64,000 nt of DNA from JAJZEO01 sp964350315. GTDB lineage: Bacteria; Chlamydiota; Chlamydiia; Chlamydiales; 2-12-FULL-49-11. Within the stretch, counting starts at the first letter, position 1. Each line of letters begins with the position of its first letter. The notes under the pieces are model-generated. The model did not search any database. It was not told the origin of the DNA and saw only the letters and a program-made list of their open reading frames with translations. Made by a program: the position numbers and the translations under genes. The stretch is taken from assembly GCA_964350315.1 (NCBI GenBank), contig CAYGJD010000008.1:15178-79177 (forward strand), in the 5' to 3' direction. Shown here one piece after another: positions 43,519 through 52,785 of this stretch.

Positions 43519-44544
43519 TCAATTTTGCTCTAAATCTTGAATGATAATTTCTGCTGCATGTTCTAGAGAACATTCGCTAAGATTTAACCAACGAAAGAGG
43601 GGCTCTCTACGAAACCAAGTAAATTGCCTCTTAGCGTAGTTACGTGAAGCTCTTTTAAAATCTTTGACACACTCCTGCCAATCAGACTCTGTTTGAGGTG
43701 TTTGTAGAAATCTCAAACACTGGCGATAGCCAATTGAATTTGCTGCTGATGCATTGTCTTCTAGTCCTCTCTCTCTTAATCTAACGACTTCATCCATCAA
43801 ACCAAGAGTAAGCATTTGATCACATCTTTCTTCAATTCGATTATAGAGAATTTCTTTTGGGTAATGAATAAACCAACATCTAAAATCCAAATGCCTTGAA
43901 AGATCTTCTTGGCTTGGTTTAGGAATTTCTGAAACCTTCTTTCCTGTTATCGTAATAATTTCAAGCGCTCGAATGATTTTATGTCGGTCTTGTATCGTAA
44001 TCGAATTCGCATAATCAGGATCAAATTCTTTGAGTTTTTGATACAACATCTCAGCACCAAATTTTTCAAAATCTTCCTCAAATTTAGCTCTTAAGTTTGC
44101 ATCTGCAGGAGGCCCTTTTGGTGGACCATATAAAAAAGTATGAATATAAAAACCTGCGCCACCTACAACAACAGGAACTCTTTCTCTAAGTAAGATTTCT
44201 TGGAGTGAATTCATTGATTCTTCATAGAAATTCACAACATTGAAAGGCTCTTTAATATTCCGAATGTCTATGAGATGGTGGGGAACTTCTTTTCTATAGC
44301 GCTGACTTACTTTTGCTGTACCAATGTCTGTATCTCGATAAATCTGCATCGAATCACAGGAGATGATTTCACCTCCTATTGCTTTTCCTATGATGATTGA
44401 GAGTTCCGTTTTTCCAGTTGCCGTAGGTCCTGCTATTACCAAAACCTTTTTTCTTTTTGGCATCGATTTTTGCATCTTTTTTTCTTGCTCAAAGATGCCT
44501 ATCGGCTTTTCATAGGCCGTTGTATCGAAACTCATATCTGACAT
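43519..44544 (-). CDS. miaA: tRNA dimethylallyltransferase MiaA
   Basis: 341 residues. P-loop GPTATGKTEL (about 39-48), CDSMQIYRDTDIGTAK (about 59-74) and the YAKRQFTWFR end. Adds dimethylallyl to A37 of tRNAs reading U-starting codons. The first 30 residues are non-conserved, so the true start may be one of the internal Met codons. Confidence 0.95.
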   Translation of the reverse strand: MSDMSFDTTAYEKPIGIFEQEKKMQKSMPKRKKVLVIAGPTATGKTELSIIIGKAIGGEIISCDSMQIYRDTDIGTAKVSQRYRKEVPHHLIDIRNIKEPFNVVNFYEESMNSLQEILLRERVPVVVGGAGFYIHTFLYGPPKGPPADANLRAKFEEDFEKFGAEMLYQKLKEFDPDYANSITIQDRHKIIRALEIITITGKKVSEIPKPSQEDLSRHLDFRCWFIHYPKEILYNRIEERCDQMLTLGLMDEVVRLRERGLEDNASAANSIGYRQCLRFLQTPQTESDWQECVKDFKRASRNYAKRQFTWFRREPLFRWLNLSECSLEHAAEIIIQDLEQN

Positions 44545-44592
44545 TCGTAAATCTCTAACTACTGAATCAACAAAAAACTTGCTGAGATCGGT

Positions 44593-44925
44593 TTAAAATG
44601 TTTTTAATGCTTCTTGTTCAGAATCACAGATGTTTAGGATCTGCTCAAAACCTGCCATTCGTATAATTTCCATTACATCATCATGAATCGAGCAAAGTAC
44701 AAGCTTCCCCTGCTCTGAGCGCAATCTTTTTGTCATAGACAAAAGCAGCCTCATGCCTGCACTACTTAAATAGTCAACTTTATTGAAATCAATTACGATG
44801 TGATTTTGCTTTTTATCAACTAATCCATTCATCTTCACTTCTAACTGTGGTGAACTTGTCGCATCTAAGCGCCCTTCGCATCTTATAATTACATTGCCTG
44901 ATTGTTCATCTTGTGAAAAATTCAT
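44593..44925 (-). CDS. rsbV: Anti-sigma factor antagonist (RsbV/STAS)
   Basis: 110-residue STAS domain. DYLSSAGMRLL (51-61) holds the regulatory serine (S54/S55) that partner kinases phosphorylate. In Chlamydia, RsbV proteins with RsbW and RsbU form a partner-switching pathway tied to metabolism. GGAGG lies 7 bases before the ATG. A 169-base gap to cutA suggests its own promoter. No RsbW or RsbU gene is in the window. Confidence 0.92.
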   Translation of the reverse strand: MNFSQDEQSGNVIIRCEGRLDATSSPQLEVKMNGLVDKKQNHIVIDFNKVDYLSSAGMRLLLSMTKRLRSEQGKLVLCSIHDDVMEIIRMAGFEQILNICDSEQEALKTF

Positions 44926-45094
44926 TCTCTAGACCTCCACTCTTATTTCGTCTACTTCTTTGAGCAATTTTGAGTCGTTTGCTCTTTCCTTTCAAGGTTT
45001 TTCTGAAATTTCATTTTTTTCTTAGTTAAGAGAGATTTAATGTTTATCAAAAAATTAATAAATATCTAACTCTAAATTATATTAAAGAGCGTAT

Positions 45095-45430
45095 TTACCT
45101 CTTTGATTGGACAGTCTTTTCAATCCAACTCAGATACTTATCCATTCCATCAATCACTTCAAATGCAATGATTTCTGGTACTTCATACGAATGATTTTTC
45201 CTAATTACCTTTTCAATTTTTTGAAAGTGATTCGCAACTGTTTTCATCAATACTTTTACTTCGCTTTCTTGTTGAATCTCTCCTTGCCATTCGAACCAAG
45301 ATTCAACTAAAGGAATGATTGAACAACAAGCAACCAGCTTATTTGATAGTAGTAATCCAGAGATTTCTCTTGCTTCATCCAAATGTGCCGCAGTCCATTG
45401 TACTTGTATGAATTTCATTTTTTCCATCAT
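45095..45430 (-). CDS. cutA: Divalent-cation tolerance protein CutA
   Basis: 111 residues with the CutA pattern KLVACCSIIPLVESWFEW (about 31-48) and HSYEVPEIIAF (about 80-90). A small trimer; its molecular role is unclear despite the name. It starts one base after ftsQ; Met5 (45418) is an alternative start. Confidence 0.93.
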   Translation of the reverse strand: MMEKMKFIQVQWTAAHLDEAREISGLLLSNKLVACCSIIPLVESWFEWQGEIQQESEVKVLMKTVANHFQKIEKVIRKNHSYEVPEIIAFEVIDGMDKYLSWIEKTVQSKR

Positions 45431-45431
45431 G

Positions 45432-46217
45432 TTATTCCGCTAAATCTTCTACATATGCAAGTTTTTCTATTCGTAAATCAACAACTCTTGAAGCCTTTTC
45501 AGGCTCGATTCCATTTACTAAAGATACGTAATTTCTGATGCCGCTAGCAAGAACTTTCTGAGTCAATCTTAGATAGTGTCTTTCTATTTTATGATCAACA
45601 ATAACTACAATCTCTCTTTTCCCATAACTTTTTGAGAAAGCTCTTGAAACATCAATTCTTCTTATAACTGCATCTTTACCTAGATTTGCCCGTTTAAGAA
45701 GAATTAACACTTCAAAGGCAAGCTCAATTTTCTCACCAAGAACAATCTCTGAAAATCTGTGGTCTCCCAATACAATCTCTGGCAACTCTTTAGGTGAAAA
45801 ATAAGGGGATAGTGGAAAAAGACACCGCTTTTCATCTATGGCCATATTCTCAAAATCACAAAACAAAGCAATTGGAAGCCTAAGTTCATAATCGATATAA
45901 ACTTTATTCGGACGTATTTTTTTTACTCTTGCTTTTGAAATTACCGGTGAATTCAACAACTTTCTTTTAGCTGCTTTTTCATCAAAAGCAAAATAGTTTG
46001 ATGGGTGATCGCAAGAAAGATCTATCAACTCTGCTAATAACACAGTGGGCAACGCCCCTTTGACTGGTCCTGTTTGAATGATTGTATCAATCACATATTT
46101 TGGGTTAAGGAGCTTCTCAACATTAAGTAATCTGATCGCGCGATAAACAGAGAAAATCGTCGTAGGCAAAACAAAAACTGCTACAACAACAAGTAGGAGA
46201 GTTTTTTTTGCCTTCAA
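45432..46217 (-). CDS. ftsQ: FtsQ-like cell division protein
   Basis: 261 residues. One N-terminal membrane segment (about 5-24), then a POTRA-like part (SPVISKARVKKIRPNKVYIDYELRLP is the typical FtsQ strand pair; about 90-115), then a beta domain. Position directly after murC supports FtsQ. In other bacteria it links FtsA/FtsZ-side and FtsLB/FtsWI; Chlamydiota lack FtsZ, so its role here is in an FtsZ-free divisome. Confidence 0.75.
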   Translation of the reverse strand: MKAKKTLLLVVVAVFVLPTTIFSVYRAIRLLNVEKLLNPKYVIDTIIQTGPVKGALPTVLLAELIDLSCDHPSNYFAFDEKAAKRKLLNSPVISKARVKKIRPNKVYIDYELRLPIALFCDFENMAIDEKRCLFPLSPYFSPKELPEIVLGDHRFSEIVLGEKIELAFEVLILLKRANLGKDAVIRRIDVSRAFSKSYGKREIVVIVDHKIERHYLRLTQKVLASGIRNYVSLVNGIEPEKASRVVDLRIEKLAYVEDLAE

Positions 46218-46243
46218 CTGATTTTTCCTTCTTCAAGCAAGCT

Positions 46244-47605
46244 CTAGCAATCAATAAGGCAATGTTTCATCTCTTCTGCAAAACTATCTGCCTCTTTTGT
46301 AATATCTCCTGCACCCATAATCAAAACAATATCGCCTGGCTCAACAATCTTATTTAAATAGTCTGTAATCCCTTCTCTTGGAACATATTGAAATTCTGTT
46401 GTAGATTCAAGTGCATCTAAAAAAGATTCTGTGGAGACTAAGCCTTTTGGCGACTCTCCTGCTGCAAAAATATCTGTTACAATTAAATTTTCAGAAATTT
46501 GCTCAAGAGCAGAAACAAACTCTTTTAGAAGATCTGTGACTCTTGTATATCTGTGAGGCTGAAAAACTTTTATAATACGTCTAACTGGAAATGCTTGCGT
46601 AAGAGCATCAACTGTCTCTTTGATTTCTTTTGGATGGTGTGCATAGTCATCTATGACAAATATATTGTGTATATTTGCTTTCAACTCAAGTCGTCTTTTT
46701 ACCCCTTTAAAATTTGCAAAAGCACTCTTAATATCTTCGTCAGAAACACCTACTCTTGAGGCAAGTGCATAGACACCTAAAGCATTAAGAGTATTGTGAT
46801 GACCTATCAACGCAAGCTTCACATCAGAAATCCTTTTTGCTCCATCAACAATGTCAAACTTCATTCCAAAACCATCAAAAACAACATTTTCTGCTCGAAC
46901 TTCAACTTGCTTTGAAAAACCGAAGGATACTCCTTCTATACGCCATTTTTGCAATGTTTCATCATCACCATTATAGATAAGAAGCTTCTTATCTGGGATC
47001 ATTGTTATGTATGTTTTAAACGCCTGTAGTAACTCTTCATAAGAATTCCAGTGGTATCCGATATGATCTGCGTCGATATTATTGACAATGACACCAAATG
47101 GATTGGTCTTTAGAAAAGATCCATCACTTTCATCCCCTTCACAAGCAAAATATTCTCCACTACCGTAACATCCATTCTGATCTAAGGAATCAGAAAATCC
47201 GCCGATCGCATAAGAGGGATGCATTTGAGCTTGAGTCAGCACATGTGCTAAAAGAGATGTTGTTGTTGTCTTTCCGTGAGATCCAACGACAACCAATTCT
47301 TTTTTTTCGCTTAAGAGTTGTTTAAGTAATTCGCTTCGATGAAGCATCTTGCAGCCCAATAGCTTTGCTTGTGCAAACTCTGGGTGGTCTTCTTTTATAG
47401 CTGTGCTATAAACAACTATCTGGTCTTTTTTGATATTTGATGGTTGTTGAATGAAGGAGATAACAGCCCCCTTTTCTTTTAACTCATCACATATTTTTGA
47501 TGTTTTTACATCACTTCCATTAACTGACATTTTCTTACTCAACAAGATGTGGGCAAGCGCACTCATCCCAACACCACCAATTCCTATAATATAATACGCT
47601 TTCAT
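46244..47605 (-). CDS. murC: UDP-MurNAc-L-alanine ligase MurC
   Basis: About 453 residues; ATG at 47605 overlapping the murG stop (TGATG). Rossmann start IIGIGGVGMSALA, ATP loop VVGSHGKTTTT (about 108-118), and the HPKE/HRYTR motifs of Mur ligases. It ends at normal MurC length, so no D-Ala-D-Ala ligase is fused, unlike the Chlamydiaceae protein. No ddl gene is in the window. Confidence 0.96.
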   Translation of the reverse strand: MKAYYIIGIGGVGMSALAHILLSKKMSVNGSDVKTSKICDELKEKGAVISFIQQPSNIKKDQIVVYSTAIKEDHPEFAQAKLLGCKMLHRSELLKQLLSEKKELVVVGSHGKTTTTSLLAHVLTQAQMHPSYAIGGFSDSLDQNGCYGSGEYFACEGDESDGSFLKTNPFGVIVNNIDADHIGYHWNSYEELLQAFKTYITMIPDKKLLIYNGDDETLQKWRIEGVSFGFSKQVEVRAENVVFDGFGMKFDIVDGAKRISDVKLALIGHHNTLNALGVYALASRVGVSDEDIKSAFANFKGVKRRLELKANIHNIFVIDDYAHHPKEIKETVDALTQAFPVRRIIKVFQPHRYTRVTDLLKEFVSALEQISENLIVTDIFAAGESPKGLVSTESFLDALESTTEFQYVPREGITDYLNKIVEPGDIVLIMGAGDITKEADSFAEEMKHCLIDC

Positions 47606-48666
47606 CACAGAGTTCTCCTAATGTGAATGGCTAAGTTTTCTCGCGAATTAACATCCTTATGGACAGATAGACATGATCTCATATGTGAGATTTTTTTTTC
47701 ATCATTTGAAAAAAGTTCCCTCACTTCTCGTGCTAAATTTTCTGAGAGATTCCCCTCCTCTTTAAGAAAAATAGCTCCACCAACATCATCCTGCATAAAA
47801 GTTGCATTGATATCTTGATGGTTTTCTTTCGATCTTGGAAAAGGAATCAAAACCGCAGGGCATTCATAAATCAACATTTCACGAAGCGCGCCTGCCCCTG
47901 CTCTACAAATTGCCAAATCAGCTGCTGTATAAGCTAAGTCCATTCTCTTTATAAATGGCGAAACATAGGCTGGAATTCCATTGTTTTTGTAAAAAGCAAT
48001 GGTTGTTTCCACTTCGGGCGTTACGTGAATCACTTGAATTTGTTCCTTAATTTGCAAACACATATCAAACCAAGCTTGTGAGATTGAATTTGCTCCTTGT
48101 GATCCGCCAAAAATAAAGATTACTTTCTTTTCTTTTGATAGACCAAATGAAGCTAGAGATTGAGTCTTAGTGACTGCTTCAAGATCATTTTTCAGGCTAT
48201 AACAAATAGGAACAACTTCCCCTTTTAACCATTTTTTTGATGAATCAAAGTGTATGAAATTTCTATCTGCCCATCTTGAAAAATAGCGGTTAATTTTACC
48301 TGGAAAAGTGTTTAATTCGACTATATCAAAAGGGATACGCAATGACCAGGCGGCTAACATGACTGGCAGAGAGTGGTAACTTCCAAATCCTACAACGCGT
48401 TTTACTTTTTCTCTTTTTAACCTTGCTCTTGCAGTCAAAAAGCCTAAAGAAATCTTCCTTACCCCTAAAAATAAGCCTTTTGAAAAATTTGCCCCTTCTA
48501 AGTTCGTAAATGTTCTTCCACACTTATCAAAATAGGGGTTTTTGTCTAACCCTACTCCCATGTATTCAACAATAATACCAGGTTCTTTTTCTAACTCATT
48601 TCCAAGAGCCATTGCGGGTAAAACATGCCCCCCTGTTCCTCCGGCTGCTATCACTACCTTTTTCAA
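47605..48666 (-). CDS. murG: Lipid II synthase MurG
   Basis: 353 residues. GT28 family: GGTGGHVLPAMALG (9-22) for lipid I, GGSQGA (about 190) and GAGALREMLIYECP...PFPRSKENHQ for UDP-GlcNAc. Transfers GlcNAc to lipid I on the inner face of the membrane. Start overlaps ftsW by 4 bases. Confidence 0.96.
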   Translation of the reverse strand: MKKVVIAAGGTGGHVLPAMALGNELEKEPGIIVEYMGVGLDKNPYFDKCGRTFTNLEGANFSKGLFLGVRKISLGFLTARARLKREKVKRVVGFGSYHSLPVMLAAWSLRIPFDIVELNTFPGKINRYFSRWADRNFIHFDSSKKWLKGEVVPICYSLKNDLEAVTKTQSLASFGLSKEKKVIFIFGGSQGANSISQAWFDMCLQIKEQIQVIHVTPEVETTIAFYKNNGIPAYVSPFIKRMDLAYTAADLAICRAGAGALREMLIYECPAVLIPFPRSKENHQDINATFMQDDVGGAIFLKEEGNLSENLAREVRELFSNDEKKISHMRSCLSVHKDVNSRENLAIHIRRTL

Positions 48667-49778
48667 GCTTTACTTCCCTTTGTACTTTTCTTTTCACGAA
48701 GAGTTGTCATATGGATATTGATTAAAGTCGCAATCATGATCATATTAGACCAAAGAGAAGACCCTCCTTGGCTAAAAAACGGCAAGTTTGTTCCCTTGCT
48801 GGGCAACAGCCCCGAAACTACACCCAAGTTTAAAAAGGCCTGAAAAGCAATAATAAACGTGAATATCGATCCAAGATAATACCCCCAAACATCTGTACAA
48901 GAGATGGCAATTCGAAAACCAAGCATGGCGATTACTATATAAAGAAGGATCAATGCTGAAATTCCAATAAAGCCAAATTCTTCTGCAAAAATTGCTGCAA
49001 TATAATCTGATCTTGCTTCGGGCAAATAGTTCAATTTTTGCAGGCTTTCTCCCAGACCACGACCCATAAGTCCACCCGATCCTGCTGCAATTTTTGCCTG
49101 GTATGGTTGGTGCCCTCGCCCAAGCAAATCTGCTTCTGGATGAAGGTAAATGTATATTCGATCTCTTGCATGCTTCATATTAAAAGCAAGACCAACGCCT
49201 GATGATGCAACAATCGCAATTGGAATCACCCAATACAACCACTTTATTCTGGTTAAAAAAAACAAAACAATCATAGTCGTCAATAAAATCGCTGCAGTTC
49301 CATTATCTGGTTCAATAATGATAAGAAAAATAGGAATTAAAAACGGTATTTGCCATTTAATAAAAGAAAAAAAACTTTCATCGGTTTTTCGTCCCTTTAT
49401 CATCCACAAATAGAAAAGTGGCAAAATAACCTTTACAAACTCTGATGGTTGTAATGAAACACCTAATACATTGATCCATCTATAGGCTCCATTGATTTGC
49501 ATTCCAATTTTAGGAACAAAAACAAGGAGAAGAAACAAAATCGCAACAGAAAAATAGAGTGGGGAAAATTGAATCATCTTGCGATATCCAAGAGCATATA
49601 CTATCCCCGAAAGTATTAGCCCTATTAACGAATAACTTACTTGCTTCATCATTGCAAAATGAGGATCTATCAAACTCTCTTTTCCCATGATTTCAGCTGA
49701 TGTTGTGTTGAAAATCATGATTAGTCCGAGGGAAAACAAAAAGAGAGTAAGCGCAAAAAGAGCAAATGTTGTTTTCAT
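48663..49778 (-). CDS. ftsW: FtsW/RodA-type SEDS protein
   Basis: About 371 residues, ten hydrophobic segments. SEDS pattern: GAYRWINVLGVSLQPSEFVK, GLGESLQKLNYLPEARSD and a GLLPSKGTNLPFFSQGG end. SEDS proteins polymerise lipid II with a class B PBP. Position with murG/murD favours FtsW over RodA. I prefer the ATG at 49778, four bases after the LysM gene stop; an upstream ATG (49805) would overlap it. Confidence 0.93.
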   Translation of the reverse strand: MKTTFALFALTLFLFSLGLIMIFNTTSAEIMGKESLIDPHFAMMKQVSYSLIGLILSGIVYALGYRKMIQFSPLYFSVAILFLLLVFVPKIGMQINGAYRWINVLGVSLQPSEFVKVILPLFYLWMIKGRKTDESFFSFIKWQIPFLIPIFLIIIEPDNGTAAILLTTMIVLFFLTRIKWLYWVIPIAIVASSGVGLAFNMKHARDRIYIYLHPEADLLGRGHQPYQAKIAAGSGGLMGRGLGESLQKLNYLPEARSDYIAAIFAEEFGFIGISALILLYIVIAMLGFRIAISCTDVWGYYLGSIFTFIIAFQAFLNLGVVSGLLPSKGTNLPFFSQGGSSLWSNMIMIATLINIHMTTLREKKSTKGSKA

Positions 49779-49782
49779 TTTA

Positions 49783-50445
49783 TCACTGGATCCGTAAGCG
49801 ATCACCCGGTTTCAATCGTTTTGCTCTTGTTTCATCAAGACTATTAAGTTTGAGCAATTCTTCCACACGGATTTTATTCTTAATTGCAATCGTCCACGGA
49901 TTTTCACCGTTTTTTACCACATAATATTTAGGCTCTTTGCCAGATGACTGAACAACTGAATTAATTCCGCCAATAGATCCGATAGATGGCACATAAAGAA
50001 TTTGACCAATTTGTAGCCTTGTACTTGTCAAGGCGTTGATACGCATAATTTCTTCAACACTTGTTTTGTGTGTTTTTGCAATCTTCTCTAGCATGTCTCC
50101 TTGCTTTACAATAACCTCTTTGAGTCTTTCTTCTTTTTTAGACTTTGGAGCAAGTACTGCGTGTTTTACTACTTCTTCTGGCTTGCTAATTGCTACAGCT
50201 TCAACCTCTTTTTTCTCTTCTCTTTCAATGTATTTACTCAAGATTTGATCGACCTGATCTATTGAAGTTGAAGAATCATCTTCTACTTTTGCAACCATCT
50301 CATTTGCATTTTGTAAAGACTTGTTTTTGTCATTTTTCATTGCAAGTTCAATAGGCGATGCCGGCTTAATGCCACACACAAACAACACGACTACAAGCCC
50401 TATATTTACAAGAACTGCGACTAAGATTGTGTCTCTTCGATTCAT
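49783..50445 (-). CDS. Membrane-anchored LysM protein (NlpD-like)
   Basis: 220 residues. N-terminal membrane segment (8-26) then a charged linker and two LysM domains (about 108-153 and 174-220), which bind glycan chains. There is no visible peptidase domain. From memory C. trachomatis has an NlpD-named LysM gene here between murD and ftsW; it may bring amidases or division proteins to septal peptidoglycan. Confidence 0.88.
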   Translation of the reverse strand: MNRRDTILVAVLVNIGLVVVLFVCGIKPASPIELAMKNDKNKSLQNANEMVAKVEDDSSTSIDQVDQILSKYIEREEKKEVEAVAISKPEEVVKHAVLAPKSKKEERLKEVIVKQGDMLEKIAKTHKTSVEEIMRINALTSTRLQIGQILYVPSIGSIGGINSVVQSSGKEPKYYVVKNGENPWTIAIKNKIRVEELLKLNSLDETRAKRLKPGDRLRIQ

Positions 50446-50457
50446 TAAAATGCCCCT

Positions 50458-51597
50458 TTAGTTCACCTGAGCTGTTACATTCAAGTTTTTTAGAGTTCTT
50501 TTAAACTCTTTTCCCCTCGCCATGTAATTCTCAAACATATCAAAACTAGAACAACCTGGCGCAAGCAGTAGAGTATCACCTCTGATTGCATGTTGCAATC
50601 CTTTTTCAGTAGCCTCTTCCATTGAATTGACTAAAACCTTTTTAGTCTTTTCTGATAACTCTTTTGCAATCAAGTTTTTGCTTTCTCCCAAGAGGATTAC
50701 TGCACGACAACGTTTTTCAATAATCTCAGAGAGCGGCGACATGCTTATACCTTTATTAATGCCTCCACAAATCAAAACAATACTCCCTTCTATAGAAGAA
50801 AGAGCATGTCTTAGAGAATCAATATTTGTCGCCTTACTATCATTTACACACCGAATTCCATCAATTGTTGTTACATATTCAAGCCTATGTTCAAGCGCCT
50901 GAAAAGAGCTAACACCTTTTTCAAAATCAACATCTGAGATACCAAGTCTTCTGCAAACAAGTAAACACGCCTCAATATTTTCAACAGGATAAAGAAAAAG
51001 ACCGCCTTCTTTTAGAAGATGCTTGATTCGTAGTTTTGCTTTGACATATTCTTCCATAGACCCATGCCAATCAATATGATCAGGTGTGATATTTAAAATC
51101 ACGGCCACATCTAAAGAGCGTTTTTTCATTGTCATCAATTGAAATGAGCTAAGCTCCACAACAAGAATATCTTCTACATTTATTTTATCCACAAGTGAGA
51201 TGATGGGCATTCCAATATTACCGACTGCAAAAGCTTTTTTTCCTACACTATTTAGTACATGAGTAATTAAAGAAACAACCGTGCTTTTTCCATTTGTTCC
51301 AGTAATTCCAATTGTAAAATTTGTACTTCTTCGAAGAGCAAGCTCTACCTCTCCAATTACCTCAATGCCATGTTCAGTAGCACACTTAACCTGCGGATGG
51401 TCAAGCTTTACTCCAGGGGAGACAACAACAAGATCGAAATCAAATGGATCAAAAATATGATCTTCACAAAAGACATTGCAAAGCGTTGTTTTATTAACAA
51501 CCTTATCAACAGCTGTTACAGATACATTCTTAGATAAACAATCTTCAATGACTGCTATCCCACTTACTCCACAACCAATAACTAAAACTTTTCTCAT
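50458..51597 (-). CDS. murD: UDP-MurNAc-Ala D-glutamate ligase MurD
   Basis: 379 residues, shorter than the roughly 440 of E. coli. Rossmann start VLVIGCGVSGIA, ATP loop GITGTNGKSTVVSL (about 96-109), ILNITPDHIDWHGS, and an NDSKATN motif (about 258-264). Start overlaps the mraY stop by 4 bases. Confidence 0.95.
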   Translation of the reverse strand: MRKVLVIGCGVSGIAVIEDCLSKNVSVTAVDKVVNKTTLCNVFCEDHIFDPFDFDLVVVSPGVKLDHPQVKCATEHGIEVIGEVELALRRSTNFTIGITGTNGKSTVVSLITHVLNSVGKKAFAVGNIGMPIISLVDKINVEDILVVELSSFQLMTMKKRSLDVAVILNITPDHIDWHGSMEEYVKAKLRIKHLLKEGGLFLYPVENIEACLLVCRRLGISDVDFEKGVSSFQALEHRLEYVTTIDGIRCVNDSKATNIDSLRHALSSIEGSIVLICGGINKGISMSPLSEIIEKRCRAVILLGESKNLIAKELSEKTKKVLVNSMEEATEKGLQHAIRGDTLLLAPGCSSFDMFENYMARGKEFKRTLKNLNVTAQVN

Positions 51598-52781
51598 TGA
51601 AATTTAAGCGACGCTATCCCAAGAAGTGCAAAAAGAAGACCAATAATCCAAAATCGGATAACAACTTTCGATTCATGCCACCCTTTTATTTGAAAATGAT
51701 GATGAATCGGTGCACAAAGAAAAACTCGCTTTCCTCCTCGAAATTTAAAGCTCAATATCTGAATAATTACCGAAAGTGTCTCAATCACAAACACTCCCCC
51801 TAGAAGAGCAAGTAAAAACTCTCTCCTAAGCAAAATTGCTGCAACACCAAGAACTCCCCCCAGAGCAAGAGAACCTGTATCTCCCATAAAAACCTGCGCA
51901 GGATAAGAATTATACCAAAGAAAGCCCAGTAACGCCCCCGATAGTGCTGATAGAAAAACGGCAATCTCTGACGCACCCTCTATGTATAGGATGTTTAGAT
52001 AGCGAGCAAGTTCGATGTGATTTGATAAAAATGCAACAATAGCAAGAACAAGAGCCGTTAACATAACAAGTCCGGACGCAAGCCCATCCAAACCATCTGT
52101 TAAATTTACAGCATTTGCACTTCCTGTAATAACTAAAAGACTAAAAAGACATGCGACAATCGCAGCACCACTTCCCAAAACTATCGGTTTTTTAATAAAG
52201 GGAATGTAATACCGAAGCGCGTACTCTTTTACACTCATCTCTTTCATTACAGACTTTGATTCAACAATATGTTCCTTTGCTTTCGGTGATTTCAATGGAA
52301 TGGCCTTTGTAACAGAAGGCACTAGAAGATAAGAACAAACAAGTAAACCCAAAATCATCTGAGTAAACATTTTTCCTTTTGGAGAAATCCCTTTTTTATT
52401 TCCAGAACGCTTTAGATAGTCATCAAAAGCTCCTAAAAGTCCCATCCATAAGATGGTATAGACTAGAATCCAAGAAAAAGCATGCCCTAAATCCATCCAA
52501 ACAAATCCGGAGCAAACAACAGTAAAAATAAATAAAAGACCTCCCATTGTAGGAACTTCTTCACTTTTATCATACCCTGCTGCAAGAACTGTAACATCAG
52601 CAACTCGAACGCCATGACCAATATTTAAAGAGCATAGCTTTGCAATGAATCCTCTACCAAGCAGAACTGTCAATGACATCGACGTCATTGCAGCAATCAC
52701 CATCCGAAAAGAAACATTAAAAAACACATGAGGCAACTTCCAACCAATATTTGCAAACAACTCCATCAAAAAAATAATCAT
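51594..52781 (-). CDS. mraY: Lipid I synthase MraY
   Basis: 395 residues, about ten membrane segments. Diagnostic motifs: MGGLLFI (about 78), NAVNLTDGLDGLASG (about 224-238), FMGDTGSLALGG (about 298-309), HHHFQIKGWHE (about 357-367). Transfers phospho-MurNAc-pentapeptide to undecaprenyl phosphate. Residues about 165-190 form an extra charged loop. Confidence 0.97.
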   Translation of the reverse strand: MIIFLMELFANIGWKLPHVFFNVSFRMVIAAMTSMSLTVLLGRGFIAKLCSLNIGHGVRVADVTVLAAGYDKSEEVPTMGGLLFIFTVVCSGFVWMDLGHAFSWILVYTILWMGLLGAFDDYLKRSGNKKGISPKGKMFTQMILGLLVCSYLLVPSVTKAIPLKSPKAKEHIVESKSVMKEMSVKEYALRYYIPFIKKPIVLGSGAAIVACLFSLLVITGSANAVNLTDGLDGLASGLVMLTALVLAIVAFLSNHIELARYLNILYIEGASEIAVFLSALSGALLGFLWYNSYPAQVFMGDTGSLALGGVLGVAAILLRREFLLALLGGVFVIETLSVIIQILSFKFRGGKRVFLCAPIHHHFQIKGWHESKVVIRFWIIGLLFALLGIASLKFQ

Positions 52782-52785
52782 AAGA

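Noticed and set aside
44926..45094. Promoter for rsbV
   Set aside because: A TTGAAA is present on the minus strand but no acceptable -10 at 16-18 bases; position not claimed.
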